Source: Streptomyces sp. DHE7-1 (lineage in GTDB: Bacteria; Actinomycetota; Actinomycetes; Streptomycetales; Streptomycetaceae). Taken from it: 64,000 nt of DNA. The stretch lies in contig JACJDG010000003.1 of NCBI GenBank assembly GCA_016432725.1, positions 5,052,001-5,116,000 of the forward strand. Direction: 5' to 3'. Below, piece by piece: positions 37,212 through 47,801 of this stretch. Under the pieces are notes generated by a model. The model did not search any database, was not told the origin of the DNA, and saw only the letters and a list, made by a program, of their open reading frames with translations. How positions within the stretch are numbered: the stretch's first letter is position 1; every line of letters begins with the position of its first letter. The position numbers and the translations under genes were made by a program.

Positions 37212-37597
37212 ATGAGCGAGCGGAGCCCTGCCGAGGACACCCGGGTCGGATGCGAGGACGCGCTGCCGGAGTACGCGGAGCGGGTCCTCGAGGTCGCCGA
37301 GCTGATCCCGCCCGGGCGGGTCATGACGTACGGCGACGTCGCCGAGTGGCTCGAGGAGGGCGGACCGCGCCAGGTCGGCCGGGTGATGTCGCTCTACGGG
37401 GCAGCGTCCCGTGGTGGCGTGTGGTCCGTGCCGACGGCGTACTGCTGCCCGGCCACGAGCTCGGCGCGCTCGCCCGATACCGGGCGGAGGGCACTCCGCT
37501 CAAGGCGGCGGGCAGGAGCGCCGAGGGCCATCTGCCGCGGCTCGACATGAGACGGGCGCGATGGGACGGCGGCACGGGCACGGACGGTCACACCTGA
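37212..37597 (+). CDS. Alkyltransferase-like (ATL) DNA-repair protein
   Basis: 128 aa after repair. It is related to the C-terminal domain of O6-alkylguanine-DNA alkyltransferase: VAELIPPGRVMTYGDVAEWL and RQVGRVMS (helix-turn-helix and arginine finger). The active-site region reads VPWWRVVRADG, with Trp where the methyl-accepting Cys of PCHRV would be. ATL proteins bind alkylated guanine but cannot remove the group; they direct it to nucleotide excision repair. The frame breaks near 37398 (TACGGGG for TACGGGGG, restoring SLYGGSVPWW). ATG 37212 is used. It precedes the adnAB repair genes in the same direction. Confidence 0.85.
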
Positions 37598-37872
37598 CAG
37601 CTTCCGCCATCGGATGCCCCCGAGGGGAATCGGTGGCCCGTACGAGGGACACGGGGGACGTCCGTTGCATGACGTACGTTCGTTGGTCGAGGGATACGCG
37701 TGACACCCGGGCCCCGAGGGGTCCGGGAGCCACGAGGGAAGAAGCGGAAGACCTGCTTCCGTCCGAAGTGGCGGCGTAGCGTCGGCCGCACGTGTGCCCC
37801 TCACCCCGCGGCCACCGCCTCGCACGCGTGACCGCCCGCCCACCAGCACAACCACCAGGACCGGCGAACCAC

Positions 37873-40800
37873 GTGAGCTCCTCCTCCACCACCAGCCGTC
37901 TGCCGCACCCCCCGGTGCGGCAGGGGAACCGTGGCGCCTACCGGCTGGTGCGTACCCCGCCCGCCGAGCCCGACCCCCCTCGACTGGACGCCGCCCAGCG
38001 CGCCGTGGTTGACCATCGCACCGGACCGCTGCTCGTCCTCGCCGGTCCGGGCACCGGGAAGACCACCACCCTCGTGGAGTCCGTGGCCGCGCGCGTCGCC
38101 CGCGGCGCCGACCCCGAACGCATCCTGGTGCTGACGTACAGCCGCAGGGCCGCCGTCGACCTGCGCGACCGCATGGCCCTGCGCATCGGCGCGGCCCGCG
38201 CGCCCCGGGCTACCACCTTCCACTCGTACTGCTACGCCCTGCTCCGGGCCCACCAGGACAGCGGTCTGTTCGCGGAGCCGCTGCGCCTGCTCTCCGGACC
38301 CGAGCAGGACGTCACCGTCCGCGGGCTGCTCGCCGGGCAGCCCGACCTGGAGCGGCTCGGCCTGAACCACGTGCGCTGGCCGGACGAGCTGCGCGCCTGC
38401 CTGACCACCCGCGGCTTCGCCGACGAGGTCCGCGCCGTCCTCGCCCGCAGCCGTGAGCTGGGTCTCGGCCCCGGCGCCCTGGACGCCTTCGCCCGCCGCA
38501 TCGGCCGCCCCGACTGGCGTGCCGCCGCCGCGTTCCTCGCCGAGTACCTCGACGTCCTCGACCTCCAGGGCGTCATCGACTACGCCGAACTCGTCCACCG
38601 CGCGGTGCTCCTCGCCCACCGCCCCGAGGTCGCGGCCCGGCTCGCCGCCCGGTACGACGCCGTCTACGTCGACGAGTACCAGGACACCGACCCGGCCCAG
38701 GTGCGGCTCCTGCACGCCCTGGCCGGCGGCGGCCGCACCCTGGTGGCCCTCGGCGACCCCGACCAGTCGATCTACACGTTCCGGGGCGCCGACGTGAACG
38801 GCATCCTGGACTTCCCGGCGGCCTTCCCGCGCCCGGACGGCCGGCCCGCACCCGTCGAGGTGCTGCGCGCCGCCCGCCGCTCCGGCGCCGCCCTGCTGGC
38901 CGCCACCCGCCTGATCACCCGGCGCATGCCGCTGACCCGGCTGCCCGCCGAGAAGGTGCGCGCCCACCGGGAGCCAGAGGCCGTACGCGACGGCGGCCGG
39001 GTCGAGGTGTACACCTACCCGACGTCCGGCACGGAGACGGAGAACATCGCCGACATCCTGCGCCGCGCGCACCTGGAGGACGGCGTCCCCTGGAGCGACA
39101 TGGCCGTCCTGGTGCGCGCCGGCGCCCGGAGCATCCCGACGCTCCGCCGCGCCCTCACCGCGGCGGGCGTCCCCTGGACATCGACGGCGACGACCTGCCG
39201 CTGCGCCACGAGCCCGCGGTGGCACCCCTGCTCACCGCCCTGCGGACGGTTGCCACGGCCGAGTCACGGCGAGCACCCGCGCGGGAGGAGACCGAGGCCG
39301 CGGCGGAGACCGAGGCCGGGGCGGAGGAAGCGGCCGGGGCGGAGGAAGCGGCCGGAGGGGAGCGCGACCTCTCCTGGCTCGACGCCGAGACCGCGCTCAC
39401 CCTGCTCGCCTCCCCGCTCGCCGGCATGGACACCGCCGACCTGCGCCGCCTCGGCCGCGCCCTGCGCGAGGAGGAACGGGCCGCCGGGAACCCGCTGCCG
39501 CCGCCCTCCGACGAACTCCTCGCGCGGGCCCTCGCCGAACCCGAGCGCCTCGTCACCCACGACCCGGCCTACGCGCGCGGGGCACAGCGTCTGGGCGCGC
39601 TGCTCCGCACCGCCCGCGAGCGCCTGGCCGCCGGCGGCACCGCCGAGGAGGCGCTGTGGGACCTGTGGCAGGGCACGCCCTGGCCCGGCCGGCTGGAACG
39701 CGCCGCCCGGCGCGGCGGCGCGGCCGGCCGCAACGCCGACCGCGACCTGGACGCGGTGTGCGCGCTGTTCGCCACCGCCGCCCGCGCGGAGGAGCGCGTC
39801 GGCGGCCGCGGCGCCCTCAACTTCCTGGAGGAGATCGAGGCCCAGGACATCGCCGCCGACACCCTCACCCGCCGGGCCGTGCGCCCCGAAGCCGTCCGGC
39901 TGATGACCGCGCACCGCGCCAAGGGCCTGGAGTGGCGGCTCGTCGTGGTGGCGGGCGTCCAGGAGGGGCTCTGGCCCGACCTGCGGCGCCGCGGCTCCCT
40001 GCTGGAGGCCGACCGCATCGGCCGCGACGGACTCGCCGAACCGCTCACCCCGGGCGCCCTCCTCGCCGAGGAACGCCGCCTGTTCTACGTGGCCGCCACG
40101 CGCGCGCGTGAACGTCTCGTCGTCACCGCCGTGAAGGCGCCGGCCGACGACGGCGACCAGCCCTCCCGCTTCCTGACCGAGCTGGGCGTCGAACCGCGGG
40201 ACGTCACCGGCCGCCCCCGCCGGCCGCTGTCCGTGGCCGCGCTCGTCGCCGAGCTGCGCGCCACCACGGTCGACCCGGGCGCCTCCGCCGCGCTGCGGGA
40301 AGCGGCCGCACACCGCCTGGCCAGGCTCGCCGCCCTCGCCGACGAGGACGGCCGGCCCCTGGTGCCGTCCGCCCACCCCGACCGCTGGTGGGGCATGTTC
40401 GAGCCGACCGAGAGCAAGGTGCCGCTGCGCGACCGCGACCAGCCCGTCGTGCTCTCCGGCAGCGCTCTCGACCAGCTCGCCAACACCTGCGCGCTGCAGT
40501 GGTTCCTGGGCCGCGAGGTGAAGGCCGACGCGCCCGCCACCGCCGCCCAGGGCTTCGGCAACGTCGTCCACGTCCTCGCCGACGAGGTCGCCTCCGGCCG
40601 CACCCCCGCCGACCTCGACGTCCTGATGGAACGCCTGGACTCGGTGTGGAACGCGCTCGCCTTCGACGCGCCCTGGAAGTCGGCCCAGGAGAAGGACAAC
40701 GCGCGCGCGGCCCTCGAACGCTTCCTGAACTGGCACGTCCTGGACCGCACCGGCCGTACCCCCGTGGCGAGCGAGCAGGACTTCGACGTCACCCTCGCCG

Positions 40801-41246
40801 CGGGCGACTACCAGGTCCGCATCCGCGGCCAGATGGACCGGGTCGAGGCGGACGGCGAGGGCCGCGCCTACGTCGTGGACTTCAAGACCGGCAAGCAGGC
40901 CCCCAGCGGCGCCGAGGTGGCCCGCCACCCGCAGCTCGCCGTCTATCAGCTCGCCGTCCGCGAGGGCGCCGCCGACGACGCCTTCGACGGTGAGCGCCCC
41001 GAGGCCGGCGGCGCCGAGCTGGTGCACCTGCGGCAGGGCGCGGCCGGACGCGCCGGCGGGGAGACCCTGCCCAAGGTGCAGACCCAGGAGCCCCCCGCGG
41101 GGGAGTGGGTCGGCGAGCTGCTGGCCACAGCCGCCGGAAAGGTCCTCGACGAACGCTTCACCCCCACCACCGGCCAGCACTGCGCCCACTGCGCGTTCCG
41201 CGCCTCGTGCAGCGCCCGGCCGGAGGGGCGGCACGTGGTCGAGTGA
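37873..41246 (+). CDS. adnA: AdnA: helicase-nuclease subunit for DNA end resection
   Basis: 1124 aa after repair. UvrD-type motor with Walker A AGPGTGKT near residue 57, VDEYQDTDPAQ (motif II), GDPDQSIYTFRGAD (motif III), LMTAHRAKGLEWRLVVV (motif V) and YVAATRARERLVV (motif VI). The C-terminal RecB-like nuclease has RGQMDRVE, VVDFKTGK and QLAVYQLAV, with Fe-S cysteines in CALQWF and HCAHCAFRASC. AdnA pairs with AdnB to resect double-strand breaks; order and N-terminus match the mycobacterial AdnA-AdnB pair. The frame breaks near 39174 (GTCCCC for GTCCCCC). A variable Glu/Ala insert lies about residues 460-490. GTG 37873 is the likely start, with an in-frame alternative at 37792. Confidence 0.88.
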
Positions 41247-41359
41247 CCTCCCACGAGGCACCGTGACGCACAGCACCACGCGCGCTGACCTGCGGCTCTT
41301 CCGGCTCGGGCGGCCGATGCGTCCCCAGTTGTCAGTGCCCGCCGCTAGCCTCTGACGAC

Positions 41360-44300
41360 ATGCCCGCCCGTATCACCGACCCCGAGCAGCTCAAAGAGCT
41401 CCTCGGCATCCCGTTCACCCCGGAGCAGACGGCCTGCATCACCGCGCCGCCCGCCCCGCAGGTGATCGTGGCCGGAGCCGGCTCGGGCAAGACCACGGTG
41501 ATGGCGGCCCGCGTGGTCTGGCTGGTCGGCACCGGCCAGGTCGCCCCCGAACAGGTGCTCGGCCTGACCTTCACCAACAAGGCCGCGGGCGAACTCGCCG
41601 AACGCGTCCGCACGGCGCTGATCAAGGCCGGCGTCACCGACCCCGACGCCCTTCCGGCGCCCGGCCGGCACCCCTCGCCGACGGCGCCGCCCGCCGATCC
41701 CGCGTGGCCCGACCCGGACAACCCGCCGGGCGAGCCGGTCATCTCGACCTACCACGCCTTCGCCGGCCGACTGCTGACCGACCACGGCCTGCGCATCGGC
41801 CTCGAACCCAGTTCCCGGCTGCTCGCCGACGCCACCCGCTACCAGCTCGCCGCGCGCGTGCTGCGCGAGGCCCCCGGCCCCTACCCCGCGCTCACCCGCT
41901 CCTTCGCCGACCTCGTCAGCGACCTGCTCACCCTCGACTCCGAACTCGCCGAACACCTCGTCGACCCCGAGGAACTGCGCGCCTGGGACACCGGCCTGCT
42001 GCACACCCTGGCCGACGCCAAGCTCACCAACGCCGATCTGCGCAAGGTCCCCGACACCGCGGCCGCCCGCCGCGAACTGGCCGGCCTCGTCCTGCGCTAC
42101 CGGGCGGCGAAACGCGAACGCGACCTGCTCGACTTCGGCGACCAGATCGCGCTGTCCGCCCGCCTCGCCGGTGTCCCCGAGGTGGGCCGCCTGCTGCGCG
42201 AGGAGTTCCGCGTCGTGCTGCTGGACGAGTACCAGGACACCTCCGTCGCCCAGCGCGTCCTGCTGTCGGGGCTGTTCGGCGGCGGCACCGGCCACCCCGT
42301 GACCGCCGTCGGCGACCCCTGCCAGGCCATCTACGGCTGGCGCGGCGCCTCCGTCGCCAACCTCGACGACTTCCCCGAGCACTTCGCCCGGCCCGACGGC
42401 CACCCCGCGACCCGCCAGGCGCTCAGCGAGAACCGCCGCAGCGGCGGCCGCCTCCTCGACCTCGCCAACGGCCTCGCCGAACCGCTGCGCGCCATGCACG
42501 CGGGCGTGGAGGCCCTCCGCCCCGCCCCCGGCGCCGAGCACGACGGCACGGTCCGCTGCGCCCTGCTGCGCACCCACGCCGAGGAGACCGAATGGATCGC
42601 CGACTCCATCTCCCACCTCGTCCGCACCGGCAGGGCGCCCGGCGAGATCGCCGTGCTGTGCCGCACGGCCACCGACTTCGCCGAGATCCAGGGCGCCCTC
42701 GTCGCCCGTGACATCCCCGTCGAGGTGGTCGGACTCTCCGGGCTGCTGCACCTGCCCGAGATCGCCGACCTCGTCGCCGTGTGCGAAGTCCTCCAGGACC
42801 CGGGCGCCAACGCCGCCCTCGTCCGCCTGCTCACCGGCCCCCGCTGGCGCATCGGCGCCCGCGACCTCGCCCTCCTCGGCCGCCGCGCCCGCCTGCTCGT
42901 CGCCCACGCGCGCGCGGACGCCACCGAGGACCCCGACCGCAGGCTCGCCGAGGCCGTCGAGGGAACCGACCCCTCCGAAGTCGTGTCGCTCGCGGACGCC
43001 CTGGACACGTTCCTGGAGTCGCCTCTGCGCGAGGACGACCGGGACGACGACGCACTGCCGTTCTCCCCGGACGCGCGCGTGCGCTTCGCCCGCCTCGCCG
43101 CGGAACTGCGCGACCTGCGCCGCTCCCTGTCCGACCCGCTCATGGACGTCCTGCACCGCGTCCTCGCCGTCACCGGCCTGGAGGTGGAGCTGTCCGCCTC
43201 CCCGCACGCGCTCGCCGCGCGCCGCCGCGAGACCCTGTCGAACTTCCTCGACATCGCCGCCTCCTTCGCGGCCGGCGACGGCGAGGCCACCGTGCTGGCC
43301 TTCCTCGGCTACCTGCGTACCGCCGCCCAGTACGAGAAGGGCCTCGACAACGCCCTGCCCGGCGGCGAGAACACCGTCAAGGTGCTCACCGCGCACAAGT
43401 CCAAGGGCCTGGAGTGGGACGTCGTGGTGGTCCCCGGGCTGGTGAACGGCACCTTCCCCAGCGCACAGGGCCGCGAGAAGTGGACCGCGCAGGCCAAGGT
43501 GCTGCCGCACGTCCTGCGCGGCGACGCCGACACCCTGCCCGACATCGGCTCCTGGGACTCCCGCGGCATGAAGGCCTTCCACGAGGCCATGAAGGAACAC
43601 CAGCACACCGAGGAACTCCGCCTCGGATACGTCACCTTCACCCGCCCCCGCTCCCTGCTCCTCGGCTCCGGCCACTGGTGGGGCCCAGCCAGAAGAGGCC
43701 ACGCGGGCCCTCCGCCTTCCTCCAGGCCCTGCACGACCACTGCGCCGCCGGCCACGGCGAGATCGAGGCCTGGGCCGACGAGCCCGCCGAGGACGAGGAG
43801 AACCCGGCGCTGCACACGGCCGGCGCCGAACAGGCGTGGCCGCTGCCGCTCGACGACACCGCCCTGGCTCGGCGCCGCGCGGCCGCCGGGACCGTCCGCG
43901 CCCACCTGGACGCCCTGGCCGCCCGGCAGCACACCAGGCCGCCCGCCGACCACGACCCCGGCACCCTCGACGACCCGGACTGGCCGGCACCGCCGGACGA
44001 CGAGGACTTCCCGTACGAGGAGGAGACCCCGTACGACACGTACGACGAGGGGATCCCGTACGACGAGCACCCGTACGACGAGACGCCCCACGACGCCCAG
44101 TCCTCGTACGACGAGCACGCGCCCTCCCCGGAGGAGCCCGGCGGCTGGGACTCCTGGACCGCCGAGCGGCCGGCCGTGCCCCACCAGGCACCCGCCCCCG
44201 ACGAGCGGCCCCACCGCCGAGGACCCGCCCACCCCACCGGAGGACCGGCGCACCCCGAGCCCCCCGCCCCGGACGAGGCCCGCGTCACCCCCGAGGAGGC

Positions 44301-45012
44301 CCGCGCCATCGCCTCCTGGGACCGCGACCTCGACGCCCTCACCGGCGAGCTGCTGCGCGCCCGCCACGGCATCACCGACGTCCCCCTGCCGGCCACCCTC
44401 ACCGCGTCCCAGCTGATGCGCCTCGCCGAGGACCCCGACGGGCTCGCGCAGGAACTCGCACGCCCCATGCCGCACCCCCCGCAGCCCGCCGCACGCCGGG
44501 GCACCCGCTTCCACGCCTGGGTCGAAGCCCGCTTCGAGGAACTCACCCTGCCCATGCTCGAACCGGACGAGCTGCCCGGCGGCGAGGCCGAGATCACCGA
44601 CGAGCGCGACCTCGAGGCCCTCAAGGAGGCCTTCGAACGCACCGAGTACGCCCACCGCACCCCCTGGCGGATCGAGGCCCCCTTCCAGCTCACCCTCGCC
44701 GGCCGGGTCGTGCGCGGCCGCATCGACGCCGTCTACAAGAACGGCGACGGCGACCGGGCCACCTACGAGATCGTCGACTGGAAGACCCACCGCGCCCACA
44801 CCGCCGACCCCCTCCAGCTCGCCGTCTACCGGGTCGCCTGGGCCGAGCAGCAGGGCGTACCGCCCGATTCGGTCACGGCCGCCTTCCTGTACGTGCGCAC
44901 CGGCGAGGTGGTGCGCCCCGAGGCGCTGCCGGACCGCGCCGCCCTGGAACGGCTGCTCACCGACGAGCGTCCCGGCCACCCGCGCGAGACGGCCGAGGGC
45001 ACCCGAGTGTGA
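41360..45012 (+). CDS. adnB: AdnB: lead motor-nuclease subunit of AdnAB
   Basis: 1217 aa after repair. Begins MPARITDPEQLKELLGIPFT, like mycobacterial AdnB. Motor motifs: AGAGSGKTT (about 38-46), GLTFTNKAAGEL, LLDEYQDTSVAQR, GDPCQAIYGWRGAS, LTAHKSKGLEWDVVVVPG and GYVTFTRPRSLLL. The C-terminal RecB-like nuclease has VRGRIDAVY, EIVDWKTH and LQLAVYRVAW. Before the nuclease is a variable acidic insert with repeated PYDE units (residues about 870-935). The frame breaks near 43682 (TGGTGGGG for TGGTGGGGG, restoring HWWGPSQKRPRGPS). ATG 41360 lies 113 bases after adnA. With AdnA it acts at DNA ends for homologous recombination or single-strand annealing. Confidence 0.9.
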
Positions 45013-45059
45013 CGAACGGCCTGCCCAGGGTGGCCCCGCGGGCCGATAGGCTCGTGAGC

Positions 45060-46462
45060 ATGAGCCAGACCCCGGACAGCGCCGTCCGCACGTACATCGA
45101 AGAGCACCGCGCCGCCTTCCTCGACGACCTCACCGCATGGCTGCGCATCCCCTCCGTGTCGGCCCAGCCCGACCACGCGTCCGATGTACGGCGCAGCGCC
45201 GACTGGCTCGCCGCCAAGCTCGGGGAGACCGGGTTCCCGACCGTCGAGGTCTGGCCGACCCCGGGCGCCCCGGCCGTCTTCGCCGAATGGCCCTCCGGCG
45301 ACCCCGAGGCGCCCACCGTCCTCGTCTACGGCCACCACGACGTGCAGCCCGCCGCCCTCGAGGACGGCTGGGACAGCGAGCCCTTCGAGCCCGTCGTCCG
45401 CGGAAACCGCCTCCACGCGCGCGGGGCCGCCGACGACAAGGGCCAGGTGTTCTTCCACACACTCGGCGTCCGCGCCCACCTCGCCGCCACCGGCCGCACC
45501 GCGCCCGCGGTCAATCTCAAGCTGCTGATCGAGGGCGAGGAGGAGTCCGGCTCCCCGCACTTCCGCGCCCTCGTCGAGGAGCGCGCCGAACGGCTCGCCG
45601 CCGACGCCGTCATCGTCTCCGACACCGGCATGTGGTCCGAGGACACCCCGACCGTCTGCACCGGGATGCGCGGCCTCGCCGAGTGCGAGATCCGCCTGTA
45701 CGGCCCCGACCAGGACATCCACTCCGGCTCCTTCGGCGGTGCCGTGCCCAATCCCGCCACCGCCGCGGCCCGGCTCGTCGCCGCCCTGCACGACGAGCAC
45801 GCGCGCGTGGCCGTCCCCGGCTTCTACGACGGCATGGTCGAGCTGACCGACCGCGAACGCGAGCTGTTCGCCCAGCTCCCCTTCGACGAGGCGACATGGC
45901 TGCGCACCGCCAAGTCGCGCGCCACCCACGGCGAGGCCGGACACACCACCCTGGAACGCATCTGGGCCCGCCCCACCGCCGAGGTCAACGGCATCGGCGG
46001 CGGCTACCAGGGCCCCGGCAGCAAGACGATCATCCCGTCCTCCGCCACAGTGAAGCTCTCCTTCCGCCTGGTCGCCGGACAGGACCCCGACCACATCGAG
46101 AAGGCGGTCCGCGCCTGGGCCGCCGAGCAGCTGCCCGCCGGCATCCGGCACGAGATCGACTTCGGCTCCGCCACCCGCCCGTGCCTGACCCCCTCGACCA
46201 CCCCGCACTGCAGTCCGTGGTCCGCGCCATGAGCCGCGCCTTCCAGAGGCCGGTCCGGTACACCCGCGAGGGCGGCTCCGGCCCCGCCGCCGACCTCCAG
46301 GAGGTCCTCGGCGCCCCCGTCCTCTTCCTCGGCATCTCCGTCCCCTCCGACGGCTGGCACGCCCCGAACGAGAAGGTCGAGCTCGACCTCCTCCTCAAGG
46401 GCGTCGAGACCAGCGCCTACCTGTGGGGCGACCTCGCCGGGAACTGGCGGAACGCCCCCTGA
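45060..46462 (+). CDS. M20-family dipeptidase
   Basis: 467 aa after repair; zinc metallopeptidase of the M20/CNDP group acting on dipeptides in the cytoplasm. Metal and catalytic residues: VYGHHDVQPA (His, Asp), GAADDKGQ (bridging Asp), LIEGEEESGSP (Glu-Glu), SDTGMW (Asp) and the C-terminal HAPNEKVELD (His). The dimerisation domain includes QDIHSGSFGGAVPNP. The frame breaks near 46183 (GACCCCC for GACCCCCC, restoring LTPLDHPALQSV). ATG 45060 lies 47 bases after adnB. The substrate is inferred from the family. Confidence 0.9.
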
Positions 46463-46623
46463 CCGGCCGGCGCCGTACGGGACGGCACCGCGCGCGGGGC
46501 ACACTGGAAGAACCGCCCGCACGCCCCGCCCGCGCCCGGCCCGGTGCCCACACGCCCCACGTCCGCCGAACCACCCGCCGAAACGAACCGTTGCACCTTG
46601 CACTGGGGGAGTTGGAAGCACCC

Positions 46624-47568
46624 GTGACCACCTGGACCGACCAAACCGCCGACCGCCCCATCTCGCTCACCGCCCCGAGCGGCATCGACCGCGCAGCCCA
46701 CCACCGGCTCGACGAAGCCTGGCTCGCGGCGGCGTGGAGCCACCCCACGACCCGCTGCTTCGTGGTCTCCGGCGGCCAGGTGCTCATCGACGAGACGCCC
46801 GACGGCCGCACCGAACTCGTCATGACCCCCTCCTTCGAGGCGCCGCTCACCGAGGCCCACCGCTACTTCCTCGGCAACGACGAGGAGGGCGTCAGCTACT
46901 TCGCGCTCCAGAAGGACGCCCTGCCCGGCCGTATCGACCAGTCCGCGCGCCCGGCGGGACTCCGCGAGGCGGGGCTGCTGCTCTCGCCGCGGGACGCGGG
47001 CCTCATGGTGCACGCCGTCGGCCTGGAGAACTGGCAGCGCACCCACCGCTTCTGCTCGCGCTGCGGCGAGCGCACGGTCATCGCCGCCGCCGGCCACATC
47101 CGCCGCTGCCCGGCCTGCGGCGGCGAGCACTACCCGCGCACCGACCCTGCGGTGATCATGGCCGTGACCGACGAGGACGACCGGATCCTGCTCGGCCGGC
47201 AGGTCCACTGGCCCGAGGGCCGCTTCTCCACGCTCGCCGGTTTCGTCGAGCCCGGCGAGTCCATCGAGCAGTCCGTGCGCCGCGAGGTCTTCGAGGAGGC
47301 CGGCGTCCACGTCGGCCCGGTCGAGTACGTGGCCAGCCAGCCCTGGCCGTTCCCGTCCAGCCTCATGCTCGGCTTCATGGCCCGCGCCACCTCCACCGAC
47401 ATCACCGTCGACGGCGACGAGATCCACGAGGCCCGCTGGTTCTCCCGCGAGGACCTGCGCACGGCCTTCGAGACCGGCGAGGTGCTGCCGCCCTACGGCA
47501 TCTCCATCGCCGCCCGCCTGATCGAGATGTGGTACGGCAAGCCGCTGCCGACACGGAGCGTCATCTGA
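46624..47568 (+). CDS. nudC: NADH pyrophosphatase NudC
   Basis: A 314-aa NUDIX hydrolase. The zinc ribbon is FCSRCGERT with RRCPACGGEHYPR. The NUDIX box is GFVEPGESIEQSVRREVFEE (GxE..REVxEE). It is followed by the NudC marker SQPWPFPSSLM, diagnostic for the NADH-pyrophosphatase/RNA-deNADding subfamily. It splits NADH and NAD-capped RNA into NMNH and AMP. GTG 46624 (VTTWTDQTADRP) has GGGGGAG upstream. It stands just before the stranded host 3' end of the mycoredoxin gene, separated by a hairpin. Confidence 0.93.
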   Translation: MTTWTDQTADRPISLTAPSGIDRAAHHRLDEAWLAAAWSHPTTRCFVVSGGQVLIDETPDGRTELVMTPSFEAPLTEAHRYFLGNDEEGVSYFALQKDALPGRIDQSARPAGLREAGLLLSPRDAGLMVHAVGLENWQRTHRFCSRCGERTVIAAAGHIRRCPACGGEHYPRTDPAVIMAVTDEDDRILLGRQVHWPEGRFSTLAGFVEPGESIEQSVRREVFEEAGVHVGPVEYVASQPWPFPSSLMLGFMARATSTDITVDGDEIHEARWFSREDLRTAFETGEVLPPYGISIAARLIEMWYGKPLPTRSVI

Positions 47569-47585
47569 GACATCGCTGACATGCC

Positions 47586-47620
47586 ACAGGGCGGCACCCG
47601 GGTGATCGGGGCCGCCCTGT
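47586..47620. terminator. Bidirectional hairpin after nudC
   Basis: ACAGGGCGGC (47586-47595) pairs perfectly with GCCGCCCTGT (47611-47620). It sits between nudC (plus) and what was once the end of the mycoredoxin gene (minus), so it would have served both transcripts before the element integrated. Confidence 0.7.
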
Positions 47621-47651
47621 CGCACGTCTCACCGCGGAAACCCGCGGAGCG

Positions 47652-47738
47652 TCACGCCGCCAGCTTCTGCTTCACCTGGGCCAGCGACGGGTTCGTCAGC
47701 GTGGAGCCGTCGGCGAAGAGAATGGTCGGCACGGTCTG
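47652..47738 (-). pseudogene. Stranded host 3' end of the mycoredoxin gene
   Basis: The minus strand encodes QTVPTILFADGSTLTNPSLA and then QVKQKLAA followed by TGA, the normal C-terminus of an actinobacterial mycoredoxin, including the cis-proline TVP motif. There is no start codon, active site or promoter. The reading stops matching mycoredoxin exactly at 47738, where element DNA begins. Its missing N-terminal two-thirds lies 3.1 kb away at 50880-51036. This is the original host 3' end, cut off by integration. Confidence 0.88.
47724..47738 (-). other. Attachment site, left end
   Basis: Plus-strand ggtcggcacggtctg. It joins host mycoredoxin 3' codons (leftwards) to element DNA (rightwards). 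It matches the right site at 13 of 15 positions, differing at two bases. The integrase start codon is about 64 bases away, as is usual for integrase genes next to attP. Confidence 0.75.
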
Positions 47739-47801
47739 TAGACTTCCCTCATACCTTGTGGCGACCGGGGAGGGCCGCCCATGTCTTGGGGAGGGGCAAG
47801 G

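Noticed and set aside
33890..37597. A 1235-codon plus-strand frame opposite the LPG-synthase-like gene
   Set aside because: Only its last 60 codons are real (the C-terminus of the ATL protein, reached by one lost base); the rest is antisense shadow.
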